Shown here one piece after another: positions 8,508-17,414 of a DNA stretch of 29,524 bases (position 1 is its first letter; each line of letters starts with the position of its first letter). This DNA is from Nitrospira sp. (lineage in GTDB: Bacteria > Nitrospirota > Nitrospiria > Nitrospirales > Nitrospiraceae), in assembly GCA_030456405.1 (NCBI GenBank), contig JAKDNQ010000005.1, positions 1-29,524 of the forward strand. Direction: 5' to 3'. The position numbers and the translations under genes were made by a program. The notes beneath the pieces are model-generated. The model was not told where the DNA came from, ran no database searches, and saw only the letters and a list, made by a program, of their open reading frames with translations.

Positions 8508-8672
8508 CGTCGTTCGTGAATCGTGAAGCGTATCTCGTCAGGCGAGACGCACGGGGGATATTGAAGTGCTGAGTGCTGAGATATTTAGGGCAAGAGTAAC
8601 GGATGAGGACTGGAAGACTATTCGCGAACGAGATACGAACGACGCTTCACGTATTACGTCTCACGTTTCACG
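8508..8672. repeat. Inverted repeat built of CGTNNNN heptamer arrays
   Basis: The plus strand at 8508-8549 reads as six successive 7-base units (CGTCGTT, CGTGAAT, CGTGAAG, CGTATCT, CGTCAGG, CGAGACG). The minus strand from 8672 to 8624 reads as seven (CGTGAAA, CGTGAGA, CGTAATA, CGTGAAG, CGTCGTT, CGTATCT, CGTTCGC). The two arrays face each other and can pair in part. Between them is another heptamer duplication, GTGCTGA twice (8567-8580). The minus-strand array supplies the last codons and stop of the sigma-54 activator gene. The same units recur at 22574-22670. Confidence 0.75.
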
Positions 8673-11600
8673 CGCTCGATGCCCAGCTTCTTCAAGCGGG
8701 CTTCGAGCGTGGTCGGATTGAGTCCGAGAATCTTGGCGGCGCCCTTCTCGCCGCTCACGCGCCAGTTGGTCTGCTCCAACACATCGACGATGTGTTGCCG
8801 TTCCATTTCTTCCAGCGTCAGCGCCTTCCCGTTACCGGGTTTGCCGGTCGAAGGCGTGAGCCACTCGATCGGTTCCAACTCGGAACCCTCGCTCAAAATC
8901 ACCGCTCGCTCGATGACATGCTCCAGTTCACGGATGTTCCCCGGCCATTGGTAGCGCTGCAAGGCCGTCATCATCCGCTCGGGGATCTTCGTGATCTTCT
9001 TGCCGAGGTTGGCCGCAAACTTGCGCGCGAAGAATTGCGCCAGCAGGGGGATATCACTCTCGCGCTCGCGCAATGCAGGGAGGTGAATCGGAAACACGTT
9101 GAGGCGATAATACAAATCGGGCCGATAGTGCCCGGTCTTCGACTGCTGCTCAAGGTTCCGGTTCGTCGCCGCGATCACGCGCACGTTCACCTTAAAAGTT
9201 TGCGTCCCGCCGACTCGCTCGAACTCGCCTTCCTGCAACACACGCAGGAGTTTCGATTGGAGATCGAGCGGCAGCTCGCCGATCTCGTCGAGGAAAATCG
9301 TTCCTTTGTCGGCCAACTCGAAGCGGCCCATCTTTTTCGTGAGCGCTCCGGTGAATGCCCCTTTTTCGTGACCGAACAGCTCGCTCTCGATCAAACCGGC
9401 TGGAATGGCCGCGCAATTGACCTTCACCAGCGGCTTGGTCTTGCGCTGGCTCAAGTTATGGATCGCCCGCGCGATCAACTCCTTGCCGGTCCCGGTCTCG
9501 CCGGTGATGAGGACGGTCGAGTCGGTCGGCGCCACTCGCTCGACGTTCTTGAGCACTTTTTTTAGCGAGGTCGAGCCGCCGATCAGCTCTTCGAAGTTAT
9601 GGGTGCCTTTGATTTCTTCCTGCAAGTAGACGTTCTGCGCTTCAAGCCGCGCCTTCTCCTGCTCCATCAGGACCCGCTCCGTGATGTCGACGAACATCGT
9701 GCGGGTATAGGCGCCGCTTGGGTCGGGCCTCGACCACCATTGAATCCAGAGCGGATTGCCGTTATCTTTGCGCCGCAGTTCGAGCACGACGCCGCTGGTG
9801 TCGATACCCTTGCCGATAGAAGCGAATGCCTCTTTCAAGCGCCGTTGAGCGTCAGGCGTATCGGGAGCGAACGATTTGCCGTAAGTGCCTTCGACCTGAT
9901 CCGGCGTGATGCCCAGGCTTTTCATCGCCGTCTTATTGGCGCGGATGAACTTCGAATCCAGTCCTTCATTCACGTAAGCGATCGGGGCCTCGTCGAACAA
10001 ATCACGGAAACGCTCCTCGCTCTCCTTGATCTGCGCTTCCAGCCGCGCCCGTTCCAGCTCGGCCCCCGCCCGGACCCCGAAGATCTTGAACAACGAGAAC
10101 ACGCGCGGATCGTCCTGCATCGGCTTCGTGTCCATGACGGCGAGATGGCCCATGACCGCGCCGGCCCGATCCGTCACAGGGATGGCGAGATAACTTTCCA
10201 CTCCCAACTCGGCCAGTTGCTCGCGATGGTGCGGAAACAGGTCCTGTACTCGGTTCGGGAACAGACAGGTCTTCCCGCTCAGAACCTCTTCGCAGGGTGT
10301 ATGGGGCACGTCGTACTCGAAATTGTCCAGGAAGCCGTCCCCCTTCCAGAAGGCCAGCGTAACCACCCGCAGACTGGCGCCTGGGACGAATTTCGAGACG
10401 AACGCGTACTTCATCTGGAGGGCCTCGGCCAGGTTCTGCACCAGGCTCCTAAAGAAGTCCGCTCCCGTCGCGGCCGCGGTCCCTTCGTCGATCTTCCGCA
10501 GTATGAGGTCGCTCCGACGGATCGCTTCTTCGAGCTGCATTCGATCGAGTTCGGCTCCGGCCCGCGACCCGAATATCTTGAAGATCGAGAGATCGTCCGC
10601 CGTGAGCGGCATGGGCTTGTCGTCTATTGCCGCCAGGTTTCCCAACACCTTCCCGTTCGGACTCATCAGGGGCACAGCCACATAGCCTTGCGCGCCCAGC
10701 CTGACAAGGTCCGGATCGTCGGGGAACAGGGATTGAACGTCCCTCTCAAAGTGACGGATCTCGCCGCGAAAGACGAGCTGACAGGGTGTTCCATTCAACT
10801 GATATTCAAAATTGTCGGCGAACCCTTCCCCCGCCCAGAACGCCAGCGTGCGCACTCGTCGCGCGGGCTCCGTCATTTCGGTGGCAAACACATAGCGCAC
10901 GCCGAGCGCCGCCGCCAGATTCTTCGTCAGCGACCGGAAGAACTGTTCCCCGACGGCCGTCGCGGTCCCTTCGTCGATCTTCCGCAGGGTGAGGTCGCTT
11001 TTGCGCAAGGCCTGTTCGAGGCGCAGCCGCTCGAACTCCGCACCGGCTCTGGTCGCGAAGATCCCGAGAAGGGACATGGCACGGACGTGATCCGGCATCG
11101 GCTTCCCGTCCATGATGGCGAGATGTCCGATGACCCGGTCCGATGCATCAACGATCGGCACGCCGCAGTAACTCTCGACGCCGATGTCTTGGATCAGTTG
11201 CACATGGGGATACAGAGCCCGAAGCTGGTCGGGATGATGCACGAATTTGCGCGTCAGGACGGTTTCGCAGGGACCATGAGCCGGCACCTCGAACGGTGGC
11301 AACGCCTGGTCCTTGCCCCACCCTGCTTTGGAGCGGAACCGGTCGCCGTCTTCGCTCAGTTCCGAGATATACGCGTAGTCCACACCCAGCGTTGTCGCGA
11401 GCTGTCGCACGAGGGACGGGAAAAATCGCTCGCCGACCTTTGCTTCAACCCCCTCGACGATTTCCTGCAGCACCGTACTGGTCTCGGCCAGGTGTTGAGC
11501 CTGATACGTCACATCGCGGGAAATGTCCAGGAGCCTTTCTGGGTTCCCGTCCGAGCCGAGAATGGCATTGATCACGACATCCCACCAGCGGGGCTGCTTC

Positions 11601-11890
11601 GTCTGCGTGGTGGGGCAGAAGCCGACGAACCGGCCCACGCCGCCAGCCAGCGCCGCGGCCACGGCCGCTTGCGCCTTGACGCGATCGTTGCCCTCCCAAA
11701 AATCTATCCACGACGTGCCCAGGATCGGGCCCAGATCGCAGATTTCAAGCGCGGCCATCCCGCCGGCGTTCATCGACAAGAGCCGGCCCTCAAGATCGAG
11801 GACTTTGATGCAGTCGCGGCTGCTTTCGATCAGACGAGAGGAGAACTCTTCGCTACGCCTGAGGGCTTCTTCAAGATCGGGAGACGACAT
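8654..11890 (-). CDS. PAS/GAF sigma-54-dependent transcriptional activator
   Basis: This 1078-residue protein is an FhlA/NtrC-family activator with a long sensory N-terminus. In order: a PAS-like domain (about 10-135), three GAF-like domains (about 140-300, 300-465, 470-635), a second PAS (about 640-760, starting [13 protein letters not shown]), an AAA+ ATPase and a Fis-type helix-turn-helix (about 1030-1075). The ATPase has Walker A GETGTGKE (797-804), GAFTGA (845-850, the sigma-54 contact loop) and FLDEIGELP Walker B. GAF domains 2 and 3 are closely similar to each other. No receiver domain is present, so it probably senses a ligand or redox state directly. Start 8-9 bases after AGGG; an ATG two codons earlier is possible. 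Likely target: the sigma-54 promoter at 8349-8364. Confidence 0.9.
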   Translation of the reverse strand: MSSPDLEEALRRSEEFSSRLIESSRDCIKVLDLEGRLLSMNAGGMAALEICDLGPILGTSWIDFWEGNDRVKAQAAVAAALAGGVGRFVGFCPTTQTKQPRWWDVVINAILGSDGNPERLLDISRDVTYQAQHLAETSTVLQEIVEGVEAKVGERFFPSLVRQLATTLGVDYAYISELSEDGDRFRSKAGWGKDQALPPFEVPAHGPCETVLTRKFVHHPDQLRALYPHVQLIQDIGVESYCGVPIVDASDRVIGHLAIMDGKPMPDHVRAMSLLGIFATRAGAEFERLRLEQALRKSDLTLRKIDEGTATAVGEQFFRSLTKNLAAALGVRYVFATEMTEPARRVRTLAFWAGEGFADNFEYQLNGTPCQLVFRGEIRHFERDVQSLFPDDPDLVRLGAQGYVAVPLMSPNGKVLGNLAAIDDKPMPLTADDLSIFKIFGSRAGAELDRMQLEEAIRRSDLILRKIDEGTAAATGADFFRSLVQNLAEALQMKYAFVSKFVPGASLRVVTLAFWKGDGFLDNFEYDVPHTPCEEVLSGKTCLFPNRVQDLFPHHREQLAELGVESYLAIPVTDRAGAVMGHLAVMDTKPMQDDPRVFSLFKIFGVRAGAELERARLEAQIKESEERFRDLFDEAPIAYVNEGLDSKFIRANKTAMKSLGITPDQVEGTYGKSFAPDTPDAQRRLKEAFASIGKGIDTSGVVLELRRKDNGNPLWIQWWSRPDPSGAYTRTMFVDITERVLMEQEKARLEAQNVYLQEEIKGTHNFEELIGGSTSLKKVLKNVERVAPTDSTVLITGETGTGKELIARAIHNLSQRKTKPLVKVNCAAIPAGLIESELFGHEKGAFTGALTKKMGRFELADKGTIFLDEIGELPLDLQSKLLRVLQEGEFERVGGTQTFKVNVRVIAATNRNLEQQSKTGHYRPDLYYRLNVFPIHLPALRERESDIPLLAQFFARKFAANLGKKITKIPERMMTALQRYQWPGNIRELEHVIERAVILSEGSELEPIEWLTPSTGKPGNGKALTLEEMERQHIVDVLEQTNWRVSGEKGAAKILGLNPTTLEARLKKLGIERVKRET

Positions 11891-12103
11891 CCGCATCACC
11901 CTGCGATGGAGGCTGACGAGAGAGGCAAAGCCGGGAGGAAGTCTAGCATCGGGAAGGAAGAGCTGCAACTCATGGCAAATCGGTAACGAAGGATTCGGTG
12001 AACGATTCCATTCATGAAGAGAGCATGGAGACTCCGCAGCCGGTGCAGCGGATTTGAAGGGGGATTTCCTTTGAGACGGGGGCTGAGGCCGCTTCGACGT
12101 TGC

Positions 12104-12819
12104 TCATCGCTGCCGGCGGGGTCCGAGAAAGAGCCGCGCGAAGCGGCTATCGCGGTGCGTCGCCAGAATCTTCGGCATGGCGAGGAAGAAGGCCACCATC
12201 ACGACGCCGGCGGCGAGCAACGGCCACTGGGCGTTGCTCATGCTGCTGCCAAGATAGGTAAAGGCAAGGTCGGGGACGCCATCCCAAACAGGGTTGCAAG
12301 CGCGAAGGTATTGAACGGGATTTTCGTCAGCCCGGCGCCGAAGCTCACCTCGAATGAAAAGATTGGGATCAAGCGCGCAAAGAACACCATGCCCATCAGT
12401 TGGTAATCGGTGCACCTCTGGCCAAACATTGAGTTCATCTTCATGACACGCGAAAGGGTCTCTCGCCCCAATGTTCGCGCAACCAGAAAGCACACAGTTG
12501 CACCGATCTCGGCGCCGATCATGGCATAGAGGGCGCCATCAAACGGGCCGAAGGCAGCTCCGGCAGCGAGGACCAGCGGCAAGCTTGGAATCGGTGGAAT
12601 CACGACCGTGCAGATCATGCTCCCGATCAACAGCAGCGGCGCGAGCGGACCGGCGCCGTTGAGCCACTGTGCGAGCACCGTCGGCAAGAGATATCTTTCA
12701 TACTCGAATGACGAAAGACCCCACCATCCGGCCACAACAGACAAGGCCAGCAGAACCACTTTGATCCAGGCCGTCATCGTGCGGGGCAATCTTCTTACCG
12801 TAAGGGTCGCGGCACTCAT
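12104..12819 (-). pseudogene. VTT-domain (TVP38/TMEM64-like) membrane protein, frameshifted
   Basis: From 12819 the frame encodes a VTT (formerly SNARE-associated, DedA-like) membrane protein with IPPIPSLPLVLAAGAAFGPFDGALYAMIGAEIGA and VFFARLIPIFSF-type segments. The frame stops at 12238 after FGMASPT. The other minus frame continues with LAFTYLGSSMSNAQWP, then a hydrophobic segment and a basic tail to 12104, exactly the expected remainder. One base appears missing around 12265-12272, where TTGCC would be TTxGCC in an intact gene. The joined product would be about 238 residues, normal for the family. It could be a real mutation or a sequence error. The start overlaps the VOC-gene stop as ATGA, so it is last in a four-gene operon. 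Confidence 0.75.
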
Positions 12820-13910
12820 TGTGACACCAGTTGCATGACATGACCGTCAGGATCTCGCACTAAGAAGCCTTTCCGAAACCCCAACGCCTTATCCGGAAGC
12901 GTGACGACGGTAGAAGAGATCATTTGTCCCATTCCGTGAACCTCGGCAGCCGCAGCCTCAACATCGGGAACGATCAGGGTTGTCTGCCAATGCCAAAGGT
13001 CGGTCGGATGCGAATCTGTGGGGAATGGCCGTCCTGCCGTCGGCAATTCATACTCTAAGAATTCCAGGCCTGGCGGACCCATCTTTGGAGCCAGGCCTGT
13101 TACGCGCGTACGGACACCAGGCAAACTGTCGAGATACTGTTGCGTCGTGCCCATGTTAAGCGTTCCTCCGTTGATCGCCATGCCCAGCAGGTCACGATAG
13201 AACTTGGTGCTGCTCTCGGTGCTCCTTACCGTCATGGCTGTATGGTCGATACCCATGAATAGGTTCGAGCCAGGCCGTTTCCACACGGGGTTACCTTTGT
13301 CCACTGGAAACCAGAGCAGTTCGAGATTGTGGCCGTCCGGATCGCGGAACTTGATGGCTTTGATGCCGGCGGCAGGAATATTCGATACCGGAATCGTTTG
13401 AGGTCTCGGCGAAATCTGCCGGACGTGATGCTTGCGCAGTTGGGCCCAGGCCGCTTCCATGTCCCGCACGACGATGGCGAAGTGCTGAAACCAGAGATCG
13501 TGACTGTACGACGGCATGGGAATCGGTCGCAGGTCCGGAGGCGAGATGAACTGCATCAGCTCGATCTGCTGCTCGCCAAGCTGCATCCGGACGACGCGGG
13601 CCCGCACACCGAAGATGCCCCAGAGCTGGTCGTATTCCGGCCCATCCACTTCCACATCGCTGATGAGATTGAAGGCCAACACATCGGAATAGAACGCGAC
13701 GGACCGGTCCATCTCCGATACGGTAAAGCCGACCGAAGCGACGGATTGGACGGCGACGGGTGGCTCTGCCGTTGCGAGTGATGGGTGATGGGTGATGAGT
13801 AATGCGAAAAGGACAACAACTTGAAACCACTGTGCGTGGAGGACTGTACGCATCAGGCTTTTCTTCATGCGCTTCACGCGGACGCGGATGGCTCTGGCGC
13901 TGAACAGCAT
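12816..13910 (-). CDS. Exported protein with two VOC (glyoxalase-fold) domains
   Basis: This 364-residue protein has a basic N-terminus and hydrophobic stretch (about residues 15-48) consistent with export, then two vicinal-oxygen-chelate domains (about 55-200 and 215-362). Possible metal ligands are His in FQHFAIVV and Glu in GHNLELLW for the first, and His in GIDHTAM and WHWQTTLIV for the second; the last position is Gln (GHVMQLV), so each site may lack a ligand. Substrate is unknown. The signal segment LITHHPSLAT is encoded by a heptamer array (13778-13805). The ATG at 13910 has GAGG with good spacing; an ATG at 13868 would still leave a signal peptide. It begins 3 bases after the NDH-2-like gene. 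Confidence 0.75.
   Translation of the reverse strand: MLFSARAIRVRVKRMKKSLMRTVLHAQWFQVVVLFALLITHHPSLATAEPPVAVQSVASVGFTVSEMDRSVAFYSDVLAFNLISDVEVDGPEYDQLWGIFGVRARVVRMQLGEQQIELMQFISPPDLRPIPMPSYSHDLWFQHFAIVVRDMEAAWAQLRKHHVRQISPRPQTIPVSNIPAAGIKAIKFRDPDGHNLELLWFPVDKGNPVWKRPGSNLFMGIDHTAMTVRSTESSTKFYRDLLGMAINGGTLNMGTTQQYLDSLPGVRTRVTGLAPKMGPPGLEFLEYELPTAGRPFPTDSHPTDLWHWQTTLIVPDVEAAAAEVHGMGQMISSTVVTLPDKALGFRKGFLVRDPDGHVMQLVSQ
13778..13805. repeat. Four tandem heptamers inside the VOC signal sequence
   Basis: Bases 13778-13805 read GTGATGG, GTGATGG, GTGATGA, GTAATGC on the plus strand, four consecutive units of period 7. On the minus strand they encode most of LITHHPSL in the exported VOC protein. No second, inverted arm is evident here, unlike the spacer arrays. 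Confidence 0.7.
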
Positions 13911-13913
13911 GGC

Positions 13914-15305
13914 CTACCTCACACTCAAGCCCACCGGCTCAGCGACAGGTTGAGAGGCCGGTCGAGCGGCGGCGAGAGAGGTCGGGGCATGGCCACGGAT
14001 GGTCTGGAATTGAACGAGATCCTTCGTGAAAATCACATCGAGCAACCAGTCGAGCACCACGCGGAACTTCTTCTCAATACGCGGCAGCTTGCTGAGATAG
14101 ATGGCCCGCCACAAGGACCAGGCAATCACCCCCGAGAAATTGAAGCCCAGGATTCTGGCCACGCCTGTGCGTCGGCCGATCGCCGCAAGGAGACCGATGG
14201 TCTTGAATCGAAATGCTTGCTTTTCCGTCCCGCGAAAGGCCGCCGTGACATTTCTGGCCGCAACCCTGGCTTCACGCATCGCATGTTGTCCCGTCGGTGG
14301 ATGGTAGCCGCCCGTCAGCTGATCGGGAATCAACGCGCTGTCGCCCAAGGCCCAGACACCGGGCCAGTCCGGCACTTCCAGAGAGTCGCTCACGATCAGG
14401 CGGCCCCCTTTTGTCTTGCACGGCAGGGTGGCGAGCAACGGATTGGGCGCAGTCCCCGCCGTCCACACCAGCGTGCTGGAGGTAATGTCGGTTCCGTCGC
14501 TCAAGCGGACTTCGAGATCCGACATCTCGACGACTTTGACGTCGGTCCTGATTTCGACCCCGCGGGCCGACAATTTCTCATGCGCATACCGGCCTAATTG
14601 CTCGCCGAGTTCTGGGAGAATCTCCGGGCCGGAATGCACGAGCACCAGCCGCAGCATGTCGGGCCGTAAGTTCGGATAAAACGAGAGTGCTTCCCGGAGA
14701 AAGTCGTTCATCCCGGCAATCGTTTCCACCCCGGCAAACCCGCCGCCTGCGACAACGAAGGTCAGGAGAGGCTTCCGCTCCGGAGCCGCGCATTCGAAGT
14801 TGGCTTCTTCCAGATGGGCGATCATGCGATTGCGAAGATAGATGGCATCGCCCAGCGTTTTCATCGTGAGGGCCCGTTCCTCCAGACCGGGCAGACCGTA
14901 GAAATTCGTGACCGACCCGCAGGCCAGCACCAGATGATCGTAAGGCATGATATGCCCGTGGTGCGTCTCCCCATGGATCAGACTGATCTGTTTCTGTTTC
15001 AAATCGATCGACTCCACCTCACCGTGGAAGAACTCCACGCGACGCAAGAGTTTGCGAATCGGATTCACGATGTTCGTCATGTCCAGATCGCCGGAGGCCA
15101 CTTCGTGCAGCATCGGAGTGAAGAGAAAGAAATTTTCGCGGTTCACGAGTGTGATGCACACATTTGAATCCCGAGCCAGCGTCTTTTCAAACTCGATCGC
15201 GGCGTACACTCCCCCGAAGCCTCCGCCCAGGATCACGACATGCTTCTGTCCGGGCGTCACCCGGCAAGACTCGCCATGATCGGCTTCATCCATTCGAGGA
15301 ATCAT
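13914..15305 (-). CDS. ndh: NADH dehydrogenase (type II)-like flavoprotein
   Basis: This 463-residue protein belongs to the pyridine-nucleotide disulfide oxidoreductase fold, NDH-2 branch. It has an FAD-binding GGGFGGVYAA (about residue 28), a second dinucleotide site GGGFAGVET (about 185), and the FAD-contacting WALGDSALIP near 320. A C-terminal SLWRAIYLSKLPRIEKKFRVV-type segment resembles the membrane-associating helices of NDH-2. Such enzymes pass NAD(P)H electrons to quinone without pumping protons. The chosen ATG overlaps the stop of the GMC gene as ATGA, with GGAAAGG upstream; the frame to 15497 lies within the GMC gene. It may return electrons from the operon's dehydrogenase to quinone, but the substrate is inferred. 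Confidence 0.83.
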   Translation of the reverse strand: MIPRMDEADHGESCRVTPGQKHVVILGGGFGGVYAAIEFEKTLARDSNVCITLVNRENFFLFTPMLHEVASGDLDMTNIVNPIRKLLRRVEFFHGEVESIDLKQKQISLIHGETHHGHIMPYDHLVLACGSVTNFYGLPGLEERALTMKTLGDAIYLRNRMIAHLEEANFECAAPERKPLLTFVVAGGGFAGVETIAGMNDFLREALSFYPNLRPDMLRLVLVHSGPEILPELGEQLGRYAHEKLSARGVEIRTDVKVVEMSDLEVRLSDGTDITSSTLVWTAGTAPNPLLATLPCKTKGGRLIVSDSLEVPDWPGVWALGDSALIPDQLTGGYHPPTGQHAMREARVAARNVTAAFRGTEKQAFRFKTIGLLAAIGRRTGVARILGFNFSGVIAWSLWRAIYLSKLPRIEKKFRVVLDWLLDVIFTKDLVQFQTIRGHAPTSLAAARPASQPVAEPVGLSVR

Positions 15306-16846
15306 GCCTGCAACCTTTCCAGGAGGCGGTCGCCCACCCGCAACGCGTTGGCCATGATCGTCAGCGAGGGATTCACCGCTGAGCTCGACACAAAAAAGCT
15401 CGCATCGACCACGTAGAGATTGTCCAGATCGTGCGCCTTGCAGTTCACGTCGAGCACGGAAGTTTTTGGGTCGCGGCCGAACCGCACCGTCCCGCATTGG
15501 TGCGCAGTCCCGGCTATCGGGATTTTTTTGCCGAGATAGAGATGCGTCGGCAGCAACCGGTCTTCACAGCCGATGTGGTTGAGCATGCCCTTGAGCTTGG
15601 CCGCGAGGCGCCGATGCGCTTCCAGATTGTTCTCCGTATAGGCCAACGTGATCGTGTCGTCTTTGCCGACGAGCACGCGATTATCGGGATCGGGTAGATC
15701 TTCCGAGGTCATCCAGAAGTCGAGCGAATGTTTGGCCATCGCATCGAGGGCCTTATCGGGTGCAAAGGCCGGCGCGCCGGCCCGTAGCGAATCTACATCT
15801 TGCTTGCCGATCATCGAAATGTGACCCATGGGATAGGCACACTCCGCCGACGGGAAATAGAAATCGTTGAGGCCGATGGTCTTTTGAAACACCGTCGGGT
15901 TCGGCCGTTTGGAAATCGCGAGCATCGCCGAGTTGTTGTGGCACATATAGTGGCGGCCGACCATGTCGGAGGAATTCCCCAGGCCGTTCGGATGTGTTTC
16001 ATTGGCCGACTTCAACAATAGCGCCGCCGAATTGATCGCGCCCGCTGAGACGACCACGATACTGCCTTTGTAGGTTTCTTTCTGTCCGTTCCGCTCGACG
16101 ACGACGCCAGTCACTTCTCTTCCTGAAGCGCTTGTCTCTAACCTAATGACCCATGCACCGGTGACCAATGACACGTTTTCATATTTCAGCGCCGGATCGA
16201 CACAGACCACTTGCGAATCGGCCTTGGCGCCGAGCAGACAAGGGAAACCATCACAGGTATTGCAGCGGATGCAGACGCTCTTCTCTTTCTGCTCTTCATT
16301 GAGCATCACCCCGACCGGCAGATGAAAGGGGTGGTAGCCCATCTTCATCCAGTCGTCGTGCAGTTCTTGAATGCGCGGTTCATGTGTGAGCGGCGCATAC
16401 TTGTATGGCGCGCTAGCCTTTGGTTCAGTAGGGTCCTCACCACGGTTGCCGTGCACGTAGTAGAGGTGTTCGGCCTGGGTGTAGTACGACTCTAGATCTT
16501 CATAGTGGATCGGCCATTCCGGGGAGACGCCGCTGTGATGCTTTACCTCGCCGAAGTCTTGCGCGCGCATACGCAGCAACGCCGCGCCGTAGACTTTTGA
16601 ATTGCCGCCGACGTTGTAATGGATGCCGGGGTGGAATGTTCCCCCGTTCTTGTCTTTCCAGGTTTCCTTGGCTTTGTACTTGTTCTCGAGGAAAACCGTT
16701 TTGGAACTCCAGTTGTCCTTCTCGCGCGGCAGATAGCCGCCACGCTCTAAGAGGAGAATCTTCTTCCCCGACGGGGCCAGCTTATACGCCAGCGTCCCCC
16801 CGCCTGGGCCGGTGCCGATAATGATGATGTCGTAATGAGATGGCAT
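15302..16846 (-). CDS. GMC-family FAD oxidoreductase with four-cysteine motif
   Basis: This 514-residue protein has the GMC N-terminal FAD motif GTGPGGGTLAYKLA (11-24) followed by LLLERGG, the HYNVGGNSKVYGAALLRMR substrate region (76-94), VVSAGAINSAALLLKSA near 280, and the C-terminal catalytic block GTAHQCGTVRFG and VDASFFVSSSAVNPSLTIMANALR. GMC enzymes oxidise alcohols or sugars. Cys192, 195, 198 and 203 (CIRCNTCDGFPC) form an iron-sulfur-like C-x2-C-x2-C-x4-C motif, found in one GMC branch. There is no signal peptide. The start at 16846 matches the family; upstream the frame runs into repeat sequence. It heads a four-gene operon with the NDH-2-like gene. The ribosome site is weak. Confidence 0.85.
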   Translation of the reverse strand: MPSHYDIIIIGTGPGGGTLAYKLAPSGKKILLLERGGYLPREKDNWSSKTVFLENKYKAKETWKDKNGGTFHPGIHYNVGGNSKVYGAALLRMRAQDFGEVKHHSGVSPEWPIHYEDLESYYTQAEHLYYVHGNRGEDPTEPKASAPYKYAPLTHEPRIQELHDDWMKMGYHPFHLPVGVMLNEEQKEKSVCIRCNTCDGFPCLLGAKADSQVVCVDPALKYENVSLVTGAWVIRLETSASGREVTGVVVERNGQKETYKGSIVVVSAGAINSAALLLKSANETHPNGLGNSSDMVGRHYMCHNNSAMLAISKRPNPTVFQKTIGLNDFYFPSAECAYPMGHISMIGKQDVDSLRAGAPAFAPDKALDAMAKHSLDFWMTSEDLPDPDNRVLVGKDDTITLAYTENNLEAHRRLAAKLKGMLNHIGCEDRLLPTHLYLGKKIPIAGTAHQCGTVRFGRDPKTSVLDVNCKAHDLDNLYVVDASFFVSSSAVNPSLTIMANALRVGDRLLERLQA

Positions 16847-16893
16847 GGCGGTAGGTCGGATGAAGGGGGAAGGTCTTACAGGATGGTGGAAGA

Positions 16894-17090
16894 GGTCGGG
16901 ATGGCAAGCCTTCCCTGCTCCGGTGCTGCGGCTCGACCACACTACGTTTCTCAGCTGCTCGACGCCGAAAGCTTCGCTTGCACGGAACTTCGAACATCGG
17001 CATCGCCAGCCAATGGCTGGTCGCAGCTGTTCAACAAGTGTGGTGCCCGAGCCTTCGCACAAGTCGCAGGAAAGCCATGCCATCCTCACC
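16894..17090 (-). repeat. Roughly 190-bp palindromic element, copy 1
   Basis: Arms at 16899-16918 and 17066-17085 pair (GGATGGCAAGCCTTCCCTGC against GCAGGAAAGCCATGCCATCC). Inside, GGCTCGACCACAC pairs with GTGTGGTGCCCGAGCC, and CCAGCC with GGCTGG around 17012-17026. Blocks CTTCGAACA (16988), CCCGAGCCT (17046) and GTCGCAGG (17063) recur in copy 2 at nearly identical spacing. It sits directly upstream of the GMC gene start. It could be a mobile repeat or a structured RNA. Confidence 0.65.
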
Positions 17091-17139
17091 CCGACGGAGA
17101 AGAAGAGAAACAAGCGAGCTTGGAGGGACCATTTGTAGC

Positions 17140-17337
17140 GAGACTGGGCCCTACTTGCTCAGGCGCTCCAGCGCGACCGCACTAAGCCTCCGTCTGCTGG
17201 GCTGCGGAACTTGGTCCGTTGTTACTCCGGTCAACGGACCTTCGAACAGTCCTCGTCGTCGCGACTCCGACCGCAGCCGTTCGGCTAGTGCAGTTCCCGA
17301 GCCTCCACGCAGGTCGCAGGTAAAGCCCCCAGTCTCT
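17140..17337 (-). repeat. Roughly 190-bp palindromic element, copy 2
   Basis: Outer arms GAGACTGGGCCCTACTTGC (17140-17158) and GCAGGTAAAGCCCCCAGTCTC (17317-17337) pair, but their sequence differs from copy 1. Shared blocks CTTCGAACA (17240), CCCGAGCCT (17297) and GTCGCAGG (17314) keep the copy-1 spacing. A separate internal stem, GGTCCGTTG/CAACGGACC, flanks 17211-17240. The two copies lie in the same orientation 49 bases apart. Read on the minus strand, both give similar peptides (CDLxxGSGTxLxExLR), so a protein origin is not excluded. Confidence 0.65.
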
Positions 17338-17414
17338 CCCATTACTGAGTGGGAGGGGTAAGCCAGCTCAAAAGGACCGTTTATATCAAAAGTCGCAGGA
17401 TAGCTTTGTGATCC

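Noticed and set aside
9599..11986. A 795-codon open frame on the plus strand
   Set aside because: It is antisense to the sigma-54 activator, whose domains are unmistakable. The plus-strand product has no recognisable domain and reads like a composition-driven shadow.
16847..17342. N-terminal extension of the GMC frame and a separate 63-codon frame (17151-17342)
   Set aside because: Both lie in the palindromic elements. The GMC FAD motif begins right after the ATG at 16846, as usual for the family. The similarity of the two peptides is explained by the repeated DNA, though a protein origin is mentioned in the findings.
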